From Rhyacophila brunnea (taxonomy: Eukaryota; Arthropoda; Insecta; Trichoptera; Rhyacophilidae): a stretch of 64,000 nucleotides of DNA. The stretch's first letter is position 1; each line of letters opens with the position of its first letter. Position numbers and translations under genes: made by a program. Where the stretch lies: assembly GCA_022495005.1 (NCBI GenBank), contig JAGYXB010001076.1, forward strand, positions 1 through 64,000. Direction: 5' to 3'. Positions 1 through 13,000 of the stretch are shown piece by piece. The notes beneath the pieces were generated by a model. The model was not told the origin of the DNA. It was given only the letters and a program-made list of their open reading frames with translations, and did no database searches.

Positions 1-204
1 AAGAGGACATTCACCCATATGACATTAAAATTCCACGTGGATTTGTAGATACGCCAAGTAATATCTGGCAAACCGCTACACGTACGAGTTTCATCTTTGT
101 ACATATGATAGAACTGCGTTCTAGCAAGACAATGCAATATTTAACTCAAAACAGCCATTTTTGTAGTTTCGCCCTTATGATCCTAGAACTCAGACTTGAT
201 ATCC

Positions 205-733
205 ACATAATGTGCATATAGAATACCTATTTTTTACTTGTCATAAAATAATAAAAAAAAAAAAAAAATTTGTCATAGACTCTCTTCTTCCTTCTTCTGA
301 ATTAATTCAATAAAATCAAAGAAATATTTTTTTCAATGGCTGGTTCTCCCTCGGGTCTCAAGAGGTATGTTATGACGGTATTATTTGCGACCCGGGTTTC
401 GCCTTTCGGCATCTTCAAGGTACTGTGTTCACTCACCAAAAGGCAAATAAACACTTACAATGAGTACGTCTTTTAACTCTAACTTATATAAAAAATCAAT
501 ACAATAAAGTGGGTAACATTTCCATTAGCTACCTATCAAGTCATGGGTCACAATAAAAAAATATTACAAAAAAATTATGAATAGTTGGTGTTTGTAAAAA
601 ACCCCCTCTATTATCATCAATAATAAATCGTCAAAACTTAATAGGTCATTAGTAATTATAAACAATAAAAATACTTCACTCAAGACGTGTAAAACATCTG
701 TTTTGACTCATTGCCGGATACCGACTAGACGGC
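205..733. repeat. Outer flank repeat, left arm, first part
   Basis: This stretch matches 59790-60285 in direct orientation. From about base 383 it also matches the reverse complement of 23095-23408. Shared landmarks are the GGTTTCGCCTTTC word near 397 and the CGACTAGACGGC word at 722-733. It is the distal flank of the zinc-finger duplication unit. The copy is interrupted at 733 by a 2.3-kb insertion and resumes at 3064. I see no gene in it; the ORFs here have no recognisable domain. Confidence 0.75.
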
Positions 734-744
734 TGTCGCAAACT

Positions 745-975
745 GATTTTTCGCCCCTGTGGGGGGCGCTCCCATACGGAGTAGTGCTCCCCAGCCGCTC
801 GGTCTGACCCTTGTAGTCAATGTGCCACCGATGGAATGATGACGACCCTTGGCAAGGCCGCACAAAATATTTCATATGTATAAGTCCCTCGGTTTGCTCT
901 GACAGGTCCCACGACTTCTCAGAGTGAACTGTGGATGGTTAAGTCGGTCACAGACCATGTAAATATAGGTAATAG
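745..975 (+). repeat. Dispersed repeat Y, copy 1
   Basis: About 230 bp closely matching 49100-49320. Both copies carry CCAGCCGCTCGGT, TAGTCAATGTGCCACCG and a terminal CTCAG.GTGAACTGTGGATG word. Weaker partial copies lie at 29592-29790 and 26960-27060. All are followed by AT-rich sequence. The shared 3' part and variable 5' extent fit the 3' end of a retroposed element, but the family is not identified. Confidence 0.6.
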
Positions 976-1199
976 GTAATATGGTATAGGGTCAAAAAAA
1001 AATTTGATCAAATATAATATGCTTAGGTAAAGGGTAATTAAATTAAATTAGATATAAAATATGATTTGGATGTAAGATAATATGTAATGTAAATTGTAAT
1101 ATAATAGGTAAATTTAAAATGTAATGCAAAGGATAACAAAGTAATAAAGGGGGAATATGGATGGGCGTTAATGGTACATAATAATTAAGGTAGTTAAGG

Positions 1200-3063
1200 T
1201 GTGTGTAATGTTAAGGATATATAGATCGATGTCGCTACGCGTCGCGCGTACACGGCACAATAATTGTTAACATATTATGCTCATAGGCCTGTACATATGT
1301 GCAATCACAAAGTATAGCAACACGTAGGGCAATCATCGATCCGATTATAATCACGATCCCGCGTAATTAATTTTCATACTAAAATTCGATTTTTAATATC
1401 CGCGGCTGTTCCGCGCGCGGCGTTTCCGAATCGGTATTCCGGCAGCTTTCCTGCTCTGACATACGACGGCGTCTCTGTCGTATGTGTGGAAACCGATTTC
1501 GCGATCCGAATTTGCCCGCTTTGCAGTGACAGAGCCCCTCTCGCTCGCGTGTATGGCGGCATCACGCTCACGCGCGACGGGAGCATCGGATCAATGATTT
1601 TGGTCGATCAAGGAGACCGCGTACTGGAATAAAGTGCGGGAAATCTTTGATCGGCGAGGTATGAGTATGTACTAAGCAATTATTACTGCCTATATGTTTG
1701 GTTGACGGAATAACATCCGTCAACTAGTCGTAAGTATGTGCCTGTGGCGACACCGAGCTATATTAGTTGTTAATGTAAGAAAGATTGCGCGACCAGTACA
1801 TTTATATATTCGAATAAAGTAACTTCCCCGCTTGATATTATTTAATATTAAGCATTCATTTTGTAGCTAAATTAACAATCTACCGATTTCATGTTCTTAG
1901 ACTGACGTCAAGTAGGTATTCAGGCCGTCGGGGCGCCTCAAAGTTGGACCCCCCAACGGTAGTTGGCCGAAGGATTGGTATGCGCTGTCGTAGGCCTGGT
2001 GCCACAAATATGCCAAGTTAACCACTGGCATATGACGCCTTATCATCCAGGGTAACTTTGTAGTACTCTTGTTTCTGAGTGAGAGGTACCTTCGCGCCGC
2101 TAGGGCCCGTAAAGCCGGCTTCCGCGGGAACGCCCCTCCCTCAGCCATGGGGAGTGCCACCGCGCAGGGGGTGTGCTGTATCGATAGGCAATTCAACCAC
2201 GAATCCGTCGATGCCGCGCACGCGCCGTGGGGCTGGCCCAGAAACAAGGTACTACTGCTACAGCAATTGCGCACTCTCAGTACTAGCAAGTACTCGAAGT
2301 GCGTAAGTGACGCGAGAGCGACGCCGCCCATCTGCGAGCGTCGCCTTACGCCTATAATTTTACTTAGTCGGCCCTTGCGTAGATGTCGCGGGTAATTAGT
2401 CATTGTACAATTTCCGCCAATCTCGTAAGGAAACCGTTAATTAATTTTGTCACCCTGAAAACGTCGGACTAAGGGATGAAATCGGGCAGATTTGCATATA
2501 AACCCCTATTTTTAATTTCATAAACAGTCTTCTTCCGCCTACACGACCCTGAACCTGCGACGGTCAGCGGCGTGATTTTATCTGTATTTTTCCATACAAG
2601 TCGCCGAGACACGAGAGGAGGTACTCGCCAAGGTCCATAAATACCTACTGGTCGATACCTATTCCTCAATACCTACTGTCAATCTGACAAATCGCGGAGT
2701 GAAACGTCAGTCGCGCATTTTTAATTTCTTCATTATTGGACCCGGTCCTCAACCTTTTACAATAAGTCCCCGCGCTCGTGCAATCTCGCCTACAACTAAT
2801 AATAATTAAATAATTAAATAAATAAATTGTGTGTTGGTCTATAATTAGCCTTATATAATAAATTAGTTTCTTTGTGACAATTTGTGGTTCAGAGTTTTTA
2901 GTAATTTGACTTTGTTTAATTTGGTGACTGTGGAACTCAATAAATAAACTATAATAAAAAAGTGAGTATTAGTTTTAATAACTATTTTTCCGTGCCTACC
3001 TGCTCCTCCAAAAACTGAATGTACCTCCACTCCAGGCCCGGAGCTAGCCGAGGATTCGGAGGC
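1200..3063. repeat. GC-rich core of the insert (family X, copy 1), unidentified
   Basis: This GC-rich, CpG-rich segment contrasts with the AT-rich surroundings. It shares patches with 54480-56015, for example GCGCGGCGTTTCC followed by a TCGGTAT.CCGGCAG word near 1418-1445 and 54666-54697. A GATGAAATCG word is shared near 2476 and 55416. The 3' termini also agree (see 39880-40310). An open frame of 168 codons on the minus strand (1897-2403) has no domain I recognise and may be a by-product of GC richness. It could be a solo LTR or the regulatory part of a retroelement; the sequence does not decide. Confidence 0.45.
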
Positions 3064-4948
3064 CTACACGGCGCTGATTCGGCTTCATCAGCCTAGGATC
3101 GCTCTTCACAGGAAGCACGATCCAAATTTGACCGACATGTCTACCAACCTAAATTTTCGCTGTATTACGAATTGGAGAAAGCCGCTGATAACTGTTTAAT
3201 GTATGGAATGCCTTTCGTATTAATTTGGACAATGGAAATAATGGAAACGTACTAAAGTGATGACCGTTAAGAATAGACCTGTTGGAAAGGTCTATTATTT
3301 ACGTCGATACTTTATTAAAAAGGAGCGTTTCCGATTTTTATTATTTGAAAGACGACGTCATAATGTCACACCTTTGAATTGTTCCCATTTGGGGATGTCT
3401 TCTCTGGGGGTCTAGAGAGGCCGGAACCATTTCCGAGCTGACTCATAGTACTGGTTGGTTAAGAGAAAAAAAATATCCGGCAACGCTGTTTGTCCGAACA
3501 CAAAAAAAGCAACGCTCCATTTGTGTACACCGCTTTTATGGTGGGAGATCACTTGCAGTGCTAAAGCGCGTCTCGCTGATAGCGATATCAAAAAGCGCTT
3601 CTCGCTGATGGCAAGATCGTAAGCGAAAAATATCTAATAGGCTTCCACCAGAGATTGCTATTGTAAACATATGCATTTCGCATTCCGAAAAATTTATGAA
3701 AATGTAATAAATAGTAAACTAGGTATATGTCAAATAAAAATCTCCGTTGTGTTTATTTGATCTCTCCCAAGTCCCAAATAACAGAAGATGACCAGCAACA
3801 AGCATACCGAGCGAAGAAAGAGAATGCATATTCTTCGCACTGACGGGAGATGGCAATAACTATAATATTATGGGTTACAATAATAAATAGTTTCCTTGTG
3901 CGAACAGGTGCTACTTATTATGAATGGGAAAGTGTGAATAAAAACGATTAAAACCAAATATGTTTCCGATTTACTTTATTTATAAACAAAATATAATACA
4001 TATTGTCACAAAATTCAGTTTTTAACCAAGCTATCGTCATACACAGCAGGTTGGTATCTTCCACTTTGCAAACGGCTAAAAATGTTGGGTTCATTCATTC
4101 AAAACAAAAACTTCCGTCGGCTGACATTTTATTTAGACATAGGTACCTAACCAATTCCAATCTCTTCGGACATAACTATTATTACCATAACAAACCAAAC
4201 TCTTAATAATTAAGAGGAGCTTGCATAGAACATTTAAGAACACCTATAATTATTTACAGGCATAAACGAAAATACGATGACAGTTGAACATTTTTTTTTG
4301 TATTTAGTGACGTCACACGTATTTCGATTCAATGAAGTAGATGTGTTTATCTACCAGAGCATCTATTCTATACACAAGACTATTACCGGCCGCTATCGGC
4401 AACTATCGAGGGGCGTTTTCATTTTTTTGTGTCGAAGTATTAGCAGTTCTTGTAACAATAACAAGAAGTTGGTTGTAATTGTTACAATACGTGCTAATAC
4501 TTCGATATAAAAAGGAAAAACTACCCTCGATAGCAATCTTTGACAAGAATAGATGTGCAGAGGCACCTAGCGCAAAAGTACGAAGCTTGCACACATTTAT
4601 ATTTTTATAAAAATCTATGTTTTTTAAAATGATTATAAAAAATATTAAAACAAAGAATAAGTAAAAATCTCTTAAGCACATCATAGAAAACTTAATAAAC
4701 TAATACCTTAATAATATGACATTAAACTATATGTCCCTAAGTAATAATAAGATGGGGTCCTTTGACAATTTCACATGTTATAACATTTTTTTTAAATTGA
4801 AAGTTTATCTTTGACTTTAATGTTTTCAGATAGGTAGGTACTAACATATTTATTAATTTAGTTAAAATTGTGAATTATCAAAAATATGTAAATCGCCTTA
4901 AACCCTGCGAAACCAAACCATAACAGAATATACTTTGTCAAAAAATAC
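3064..4948. repeat. Outer flank repeat, left arm, second part
   Basis: This continues the duplicated flank. It matches 60290-61957 directly and 20280-23050 as reverse complement. Landmarks are TGTCACAC..TTTGAATTGTTCCCATTTGGGGATG near 3363-3398, a GAGAGGCCGGAACCATTTC word near 3415, and the hairpin element at 4403-4533. Short ORFs inside are not conserved between the copies. No gene is supported. Confidence 0.8.
4403..4533. mobile_element. 131-bp hairpin element (MITE-like), copy in left arm
   Basis: The ends are inverted repeats of about 43 bp. They start CTATCGAGGG and finish CCCTCGATAG, and both arms contain a TCGAAGTATTAGCA-type word. The centre holds TTGTAACAATAACAAGAAG. Weaker symmetry extends outward (ATCTATTCT near 4362 and AGAATAGAT near 4547). 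Copies lie at 61760-61890 and, split by an insertion, 20610-21820. With no coding capacity it resembles a miniature inverted-repeat element or a fixed hairpin inside the larger repeat. Confidence 0.65.
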
Positions 4949-5632
4949 TCATCTATCTATAAAATATATGCATGAGAAATTGCAATTATCATATGTAAAT
5001 GGCTTTAAACTAGAATGAGTCATTTTGTGCAATTTTATGCTACCAGATTTTATGCACGAGTAATTATTACATAAATCACGTTTAAAAAGCTTTTCACCAG
5101 ACTGCGTGTTTTTGTGTTTTTTCATGGTACCTGAATGTATGTATAAGTAATTTTTCTTAATCACATTTCATTGTTGTTTAATTTATTAAAACGCATCCCT
5201 CTGAGTCAGACGAAACCAGACCTAATTTATTGCTTAAATGTGGAATAAGTACAACAAAAAAAATGCGTTTTATTAAATTAAACAATACAATGCAGTTCAA
5301 AAGTTTTTCACCAGAATGAGTCTTTTTATGCAATTTCATGGTACTAGATTTTATGCAAGAGTAATTATAATATAATAATAATAGAAATAATATAATAATA
5401 TTAAAAATAAAGTAACATTTAACACATAATAACTTTCCAACAGGATGAGTAATTTTTTGTCTTGTCATGTGACTAGACGTCGTGCATCAGTAAATTCATG
5501 TGTCACATTTACATGTTTTTTCACCAGAATGACTCATTTTGTGTCTTTTTATGTCACTTGATTGGCTGCATGAGTATTCGCACTTATCACATTTAAATGG
5601 TTTTTCACCAGAATGAGTCATTTTGTGTCTTT
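4949..5632 (-). pseudogene. Degenerate zinc-finger remnants 3' of Z1
   Basis: Downstream of the Z1 stop codon the minus strand still encodes pieces of C2H2 fingers in shifting frames. Linker words of the HSGEKPF type and histidine ends of the KRHKMTHS type appear at about 5496-5632, 5300-5345 and 5020-5110, separated by stops and unrelated AT-rich DNA. These were once additional fingers. The junction with Z1 shows a deletion that removed a linker and half a finger and shifted the frame. They are probably transcribed only as 3' UTR. Confidence 0.8.
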
Positions 5633-7015
5633 TCATGTTATCAGACGTCGTGAATGAGTCATTTTGTGTCTTTTCATGGTAAACGACTGTCTGCATGAGT
5701 AATTGCATTTATCACAGTTAAATGGTTTTTCGCCAGAATGAGTCATTTTGTGTATTGTCAAGCTACTAGACGTCGTGCATGAATATTTGCATTTATCACA
5801 TTTAAATGGCTTTTCACCAGAATGAGTCATTTTGTGTCTTTTCATGACATCTGATCGTGTGAATGAATAATTGCATGTGTCACATATAAAAGGCTTTTCA
5901 CCAGAATGAGTCATTTTGTGTGTTTTCATGTTACCTGAATGTGTGCATGAGTAATTGCATTTATCACATTTAAATGGCTTTTCACCAGAATGAGTTATTT
6001 TGTGTGTTTTCATGTTACCTGAATATCTGCATGAGTAATTGCATATGTCACATTTAAATGGCTTTTCACAGGAATGAGACATTTTGTGTCTATTCATGTT
6101 ACCTAAATATCTGCATGAGTAATTGCATATATCACATTTAAATGGTTTTTCACCACAATTAGTCATTTTGTGTGTTAACATGTGATTTGATTGTCTGCAT
6201 GAGTATTTGCACTTATCACATTTAAATGGTTTTTCACCACAATTAGTCATTTTGTGTGTTAACATGACATCTGATCGTTTGCATGAATATTTGCACTTAT
6301 CACATTTAAATGGCTTGTCAAAAGAATGAGTCATTTTATGAGTTTTCATTCCACCAGACGTTGTGCACGAGTAATTGCATTTATCACATTTAAATGGCTT
6401 TTCACCAGAATGAGTCATTTTATATATTTTCATGCGACCAGACTGTATGCATGAGTAATTGCATTTATCACAGTTAAATGACTTTTCAACAGAATGAGTC
6501 ATTTTGTGTGTTTTCATATGACCAGATTGTTTGCATGAGTATTTGCACTTATCACATTTAAATGGCTTATCATCAGAATAAGTCATTTTGAGTGATTTCA
6601 CGTGACCAGAACGAAATCTTGAATAATGACCATCGTCACATATAACCAGATTTGCAACGGAATCGGTCGTTTTTGCAATTGTGGTTTTATGTATCGCTTT
6701 GTGAAGCAACATTAGGTCGAACGATGAAAAAAAATCAAAACAGATACTGCACACAAAATTTTCTTTATGAAATGATTTTTTTTTCAGTTGTATAATAGCC
6801 ACTAATAATTCTGTGGTTAACATATTCGATTGACAAATATCACGTTTAGTATTGCGACAGGCGACATCTTTGTACCTTTCAATATATTCCCCTAGTTCTT
6901 TCTTAATGTTTTGTTCCTCAATGTGTAGGTCTTCACTAGACGCTCGTTCTTCAGTCACGTCCCTGGACGATATGAAACTCGCAACATTGGCCGGTTCAGT
7001 GCTTCTAGCGATAAT
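5633..7015 (-). CDS. Z1 exon 4: zinc-finger exon
   Basis: The acceptor CTTTTTTAG-type site ends at 7016, and the exon reads in frame as [11 protein letters not shown] before the GTG codon at 6958. So 6958 is internal, not a start. The exon encodes the charged IKKE segment, an N-terminal finger at about residues 90-112 of the exon, and 11 array fingers. Predicted contact residues (-1,3,6) by finger are Q/H/T, Q/R/I, T/G/T, R/V/T, Q/H/T, Y/N/R, Y/N/T, H/N/T, R/V/R, T/S/I and Q/T/R. The paralogous exon is 17747-19020. The exon ends in a frame-shifted tail (SRRLIT) created by a deletion between fingers. Confidence 0.85.
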   Translation of the reverse strand: MIARSTEPANVASFISSRDVTEERASSEDLHIEEQNIKKELGEYIERYKDVACRNTKRDICQSNMLTTELLVAIIQLKKKSFHKENFVCSICFDFFSSFDLMLLHKAIHKTTIAKTTDSVANLVICDDGHYSRFRSGHVKSLKMTYSDDKPFKCDKCKYSCKQSGHMKTHKMTHSVEKSFNCDKCNYSCIQSGRMKIYKMTHSGEKPFKCDKCNYSCTTSGGMKTHKMTHSFDKPFKCDKCKYSCKRSDVMLTHKMTNCGEKPFKCDKCKYSCRQSNHMLTHKMTNCGEKPFKCDICNYSCRYLGNMNRHKMSHSCEKPFKCDICNYSCRYSGNMKTHKITHSGEKPFKCDKCNYSCTHSGNMKTHKMTHSGEKPFICDTCNYSFTRSDVMKRHKMTHSGEKPFKCDKCKYSCTTSSSLTIHKMTHSGEKPFNCDKCNYSCRQSFTMKRHKMTHSRRLIT

Positions 7016-10000
7016 CTAAAAAAGACATTTAAAAGTATTAATAAAATTAAATTATAAGATTTTTAAATAACAGTTAATTATAAGTAAAAGATCTAGGTAT
7101 AAATATTATACCTAGACACGGTGTTAGCAAACCTTTTTACAGTGGCACCCGTGCCAAAATTTTCTATATATAATCTTTCGACTGTCTGACGTGCCGAGCA
7201 GTTTTTTTATTGTGAATGAAAAAATGAAAAAGTAGTTTTTACGAATTTTAATAAAAATGATTTAATTTTTGCAATAATTCTTGAGATTCTATCTTTCATC
7301 GTGTTTCTAGACGGATGCATATATTTTATTCTTTGAATATATAATTTTTGCTTGTTTTAAATTTTTTCAAAAAGGTCGTAGGAGCAATTTAACCACGCTT
7401 GTTTTATATATTCCCCATAACTTAACGGTTTTTTATTTCCAGTGTCAGTCAGAATTACTACTACTAGCTCCACCAAGTTTTTGTTTTTTATTTCGTACAC
7501 AGGCATTTTTGTTGGTGCCAATTAAATGGTTTGTTACTGTAGTACTCAGATGAGGCATTCTCTCGCTACAGTGGTCTCAAGCATTGTAAATCGATCAAAA
7601 TCAGAAGTTCGCGCAGCGGCGTCCTTCGCCGCCTGATGAGGTGAGTACGACACGATTGTCACTTATTTTCTTTCGTGAACCGATTATAAACGATTGCTTT
7701 AGTTGATTTCAAAAAATGGACCTCCTCCAAGGTCGTGCAATTTGATATATCTGGATTAATTCCTGTAATTCTTCGTGGAGTAACTGGTTTATGCTGATAA
7801 ACCCAATGGAAACCATTATTGTTCGCGATATACACCCAGCAGTTCTCGAATAAATGACATCCAAATTGGGTGACCAGAATTTTTTTCCTTGAGAATAATT
7901 CTGGTGACCATATTAATTTTAATGCCATGTAGATATCGATTATTCGAATATAAAAAAAATGTTTAAAAGTTGTGTTATTAGTGAACCTGTAAATGAACGT
8001 ACCTGGTCTACTGGGCTGTATTGTCGATCCAAGGAGCCGGGTTGAGGATTCTCATTATTGATTTGGCGAATTGTTTCGTCAACAAATTCTTGTTTGATGA
8101 TGAACACCTCATTATCATTCTCCGACCTTATATTGATCAAGCTGTCTCCACACTCCTGAAAATAACAACATGATTAATATTATGTAACAGTATCGCCATT
8201 ATGATCAGCCAGAGTCAATCCATTTCTGGATAAGACCTGCCACCAATGTACGACTGCATTTGGCAAGTGTGTGTATACTCACCGAAAGACATTCGTAAAC
8301 TTCGTACTTTTTGTAAACATATAGCACATTGAGATCTATAGGGTCGTAACTGCAAATAACATGATCGTGAGTAATTTGAGTTTGAATGTTAAATAATTAA
8401 CTACAATTTAATTAATTGCAGTAGACTGCAGAAAATTGTACCATGTTTGAATTCTTTTGTTACTTTACCCTGTAGTTCTTAAATATATTAATATATTTTA
8501 AAAATTATATTGTGGATTTTAGCAGTTGCGGCCATATAGTTTTAGAATTGACGAACATACTTGCAGATGCGGCTTCATAGTTTTAATATAAAAATTCTTT
8601 TATTGAAGAAATAAAAAAACTAATAAAAATAATATAGAACATATAGAAATAAAAGAGGACAATAAAAATAACTTAATCATCAGTATGATTTGAAATATCA
8701 TATATTTCAATGTCGGACTAATAAAAATAATCGGTGTGTGTACTTATGTATTCACGTTAGAAGTTATACTTCTTTTGCGTAACAAAACAAGAACAAAACT
8801 TGCGATAACCTAGATTCTTCGACTAGCTCTTAATCATCTTGTTAAATTACACACGTAAGAAATCAGGCCGCCTATTGAAGCGCCGTTGGTTTATTTCTAT
8901 AAATTATATAATTATTTATCGTTTTTTTTTATTTTTAGAGTACCAACTGTCACTCTGACGTTTAATTGTTTGTTTAGGTAAGGAATTGCAAATTGCTGAC
9001 AATAATAAATTCGCTGCCTAGGCAACGGAACAATTCTTACCTATAATATTATAGTGTATAATCGTCACGATTGCAGTATCATACTGTGGCGTAAAGGCAG
9101 CGCGTTCGGCTGATAACTGAACAATCGGTATTACGAATCTAATCGACTGCGTTTTTTTTCGTGTGAAAAAATAAATTATGTGTACATTTTTGGATAATTT
9201 TGCAGTTGCGACCCTATAGATCTCAGGGTGCGATAAGTATTTATCATACCATGTTAAACATACATAATTTATAAACACTCATGAGAAAATATTGCCAATA
9301 GAGAAATTATTTTTCGAAAAAAGTAAGAATCAAAACTGCGTATCTTTGGTATCGCGCACTGTGCATTACCACTATCCTACGACTGCCATGCTTAATTACG
9401 AGAAATTTTAACTATTGGTCTTTTAAATACCTGCTCATAAGCGCTTTCCAAAACTGAAAAAATCTATAAACACAAAAATGTCGATCCTCAGCCATGAGTG
9501 TACGACCAATAAGAAGTGCAAAGCATAGTGTTAGCCGCGTTAAGCAGGCTCTCACGTAAAAACCCGTCCATCTGCAACGTGTCGAATACGTCATCGTTAT
9601 TCACAAAACACACGGTGCCAAATGGATCTGCGCAGATTGGCAAAAATAGTAAATTAAATTATTAGCAATTTCAAGTAAGTTAAAACATCTTCAAGTGATC
9701 CGTGACGTCAGTTTGTAATTAATGTAATTAATACTTATTTTGATTTAAAATACAAAATCTAACTGCCGATAATAACTCAATTTAGAAAGCGCTTCAGAGA
9801 ATATTGTAAAAATTGAGAGTTCAGAGTTCGTCGTCGCAATTAGATAAGATGCCTATACCACTGTGTTCAATGAGCGTCGGCGCAAATTCCAAGATGCAGG
9901 GTCGATGCTTAGTGGGTGTCAAAAAAGATTTTTTTCTATTGGTTATATATTTCCCAGAAGTGTTTTCAAATTATGTATGTTCAAACATTCATAAATCTTG

Positions 10001-13000
10001 TGAATTATTCGTTGGATCAAAAAAAAGCTGATACACAGTTACGTATATAATCACCTTTCCATAATTTATAGTGACTTGCCGGATATATTTTATAAGTATA
10101 TTATGCGTCAATAATTCGCAACAATACGAGGCGGTGTACGCGTGTCTAGTAATCGAACAATTGTATCAAGATGGCCACGCGGCTTAAGCGTCGGCCTACA
10201 CCGTCGTGGGTCCCAGGTTTGAGTCCTAGGTCTGGCAAGTATACATATTGTTTTTCAATTTGTGTATGAGAATATATTGACCTAACAGGTTGAACAAAGG
10301 GCTGACATCCATTTTTCGTAAAAACAAAAATATGTCAATACAAACCTCTACTCTGATGAGGCCCATATGAACTTATTAGGCACGAACCTAGATCTGAAAA
10401 AATAATACTCACCAAAGACGGATTTGGGCGTTCCCTAGATTCGACGAACGTATGGCTGCTTTCATTGTCAGTCTCTTTGAGAAGAGGATCAACTTCACAT
10501 ATTATTTCCACATCAGGTTTGATGTCAACCTATAAACAAAATAGTAAGTATGCACTGTCATTAATATATTTATAAAATAAATAATTTGTTTGACGAGATA
10601 TCGTTGTATAACATTGAATCATTAAGCCTATTCCAGACCAATATAAATACAGTGTCACCTTAAAGTAGACTTAGAATGCGGCCACTTTTAACGTTTAGTT
10701 TCAAATTGTCAATGGATACATTTTGACCACAGAACATCCTTAGAAAATGGAAAACGGAGTAAGTCCATTCTACTATCTCCACGTTTGTTGTCCTGGTTTG
10801 TAGAGTTTCATTTGAAGAGAAATGAGCTTACAAGCGGTAAACGATTTGATTTCCTCATGGGAAGAAGCGATCCGCAACTTTGCAATGAATGTGATGTTTT
10901 GGAGGACATTGTACATATAGCAGTACAATGCCCAAAATATAAACAACACAGGATATCTTCGAGAATGCGAGTGCCTTGGCGGTGGGTAGGACGGAAGAGA
11001 TTGACAGAATTGTTATGTTCTTTAACAGAATTGGAGCGAGGGTCTGTTCGGCGGATCCTCTTCTAGATGAGAAGAGGCGATATGACAAATGACACACAAA
11101 TGAACCCACAAACCGTCCAAAATACCTGGTAATCATCTTAGACTGGACGCTGTCCTATAAGCAACACTGCATTAATAACAAAAATTAGACAGAAGCAAGG
11201 AACAGCATCCTGAGAAAACTAAGTAGCAATACGTGGGGAGCTCAACCACATACACTCAGGGTCTCAATTCATGCACTATGGAAGTCGGTGGCTAAGTACG
11301 CCTGTCCGGTATGGTACAAGTCTGCGCACACGAGACATCTGGACACTGCGCTTAACGAAACCTGCCGGATCATAACGGGGTCTTTAAAACCCACACCTGT
11401 AACCAAAGTTCGAGTGCTTACAGGAATCCCCACCCCACCTAGCCAATCTGACGCTAAACTACAACCCGAGTTGAAAGGGCAGCCCAAGAGAGGGACCCGC
11501 TAAACGTCATGCCATGTGTATCAAATGTAAAAAACAAGCCTCAAATCCAGAAGAAGCTTGGCAACAACCATACCTCTGACGCTCCCACCCGAAGAAGATA
11601 GACTATCCGCGTGGAAGGCGAACCTAGCCTCTGAGGGTCTCAAAGATTGGGTAAAGCCAACAGAGCATCTCCTACCCGGAGCCAGTCTCGGGTACCGTAC
11701 ATGGAACGCCCTAAACAGACTGACAATCATGGTAGGGCGCACTTGAGACAACATGGTGAAGTGGGGGTTCTCCGATGACCAAACCTGTGAGTGCGGTGAA
11801 ATGCAAAGCATGGGGCACCTTTTTTCATGCACGGCTCGCCCAGAAAGTTGCAATTTCGACGACGTCCTATAGGCGAGGAAAATGGTGTGGCCTTCGACAA
11901 CTTCTAGAGTGACACTTTATAGCTATTGAAGCCCGGAATCAACAAAAATAAATGATTCTTATTAATTTACATAGGTATAACATGTAAAAACAAAGCTAAA
12001 ATAATACGGACAAACTAATCCATGTGAAGAAAACTACACAGTTGCAATATGACGCCACAATTTGTATATATTTTATAAATACTTGGCCTTTGTGGCGACC
12101 AGCTCAGACGGCCCGATATGATTTTTAAAACTATTATAACTTCAAACTTTTTAATGAAGCGACAGCAGCGTCTTCTTTATGAATATATCTGATATTTTCA
12201 ATGGATCCTTCATTCGCCGCCTTTTAAAATGTGCCGCATCTGTACAATGCATAACCTGCCAAACCCCACGGGACGTCACCGTAAATATATTATATCTGCA
12301 TTCAAACAACTGACCTATACAATTACATATGAAGCTATACGTCACAGTGTATAGGTATAAGGATCCTAATTGAATGTCCACACCTGCAAACGACGATACC
12401 ACATAACACAAATTTGGCGTAGGTTCTGAATTGAAACATTCCACACCTGTCGTACAAAAATAATTATTATCTACACATATTATAGACTCACGTATAAACT
12501 TTGACGTCACCAAGGCCGTTGCATCGAATGTCTTCGAGAAAGGGTGCTAAGTAGGATATGTTGCCCTATGCCCGGAGGAAACCGGGTGCCCTACACCAGG
12601 GAACACAGAATTAATGAGGACTGAAATACCTAACGGGTGTGGAGTAAGAGGCAACCGATCTAAGGTGTGGAAGACTATGGAATAAAATAAACACATGTCA
12701 AGAATACACTTTTATTTCGTTCTGACAACTGCTCTCGGTTTAGGCACTGACGTTCATTCGATATTGGTGTATTGTAAAGTTGCAACACACACTATTGCAC
12801 GTCTATAATGTGAGGTTCATTTTCGTAGAAGATTCTCGCGTGGTGCAGTGCGTAAGGCGCTCGCCTTCCATCCGGGAGCTCCGGGTTCGACCCAGTAAGG
12901 TTAAAAATATATTAACATAATCTAATAGATAGGTAAAGAAAAGAGCATGGGAGTTATGTCACTGGTATTGGGCTTCACGGCCTGTTGTGGTGTTTAACAA

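Larger units (their letters stand above)
734..3063. mobile_element. 2.3-kb insertion splitting the left flank repeat
   Basis: The two uninterrupted copies of this flank (60261-60310 and, inverted, 23040-23110) run straight from CGACTAGACGGC into a sequence like ACTGATTCGGTTTCATCA. Here the same two halves lie 2.3 kb apart. The 9-bp words CTAGACGGC (725-733) and CTACACGGC (3064-3072) flank the insert and differ at one base, which suggests an aged target-site duplication. Inside are a short dispersed repeat (745-960), an AT-rich piece and a GC-rich core. The last bases (about 3040-3063) match the ends of repeats at 55995-56015 and 40280-40305. No transposase or reverse transcriptase is recognisable, so it may be non-autonomous or a composite of nested inserts. 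Confidence 0.6.

Noticed and set aside
1897..2403. GC-rich 168-codon ORF as a gene or as ribosomal DNA
   Set aside because: No domain and no rRNA core motif recognised; it lies inside an insertion and is not conserved in frame in the related copy at 54480-56015.
6958..6958. GTG codons at 6958 and 17804 as translation starts of Z1 and Z2
   Set aside because: Both lie inside exons whose upstream frame continues to a splice acceptor; nuclear genes rarely start at GTG.
5633..6958. Regular spacing of finger repeats as a CRISPR-like array
   Set aside because: The 84-bp period is that of C2H2 finger units in an open reading frame of an animal gene.
12151..12513. 120-codon ORF on the minus strand
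   Set aside because: No recognisable domain, inside a repeat-rich intron, no splice or promoter support.
12840..12900. tRNA gene with GGGTTCGACCC
   Set aside because: No complete cloverleaf, and followed by a SINE-type body and A-rich tail.
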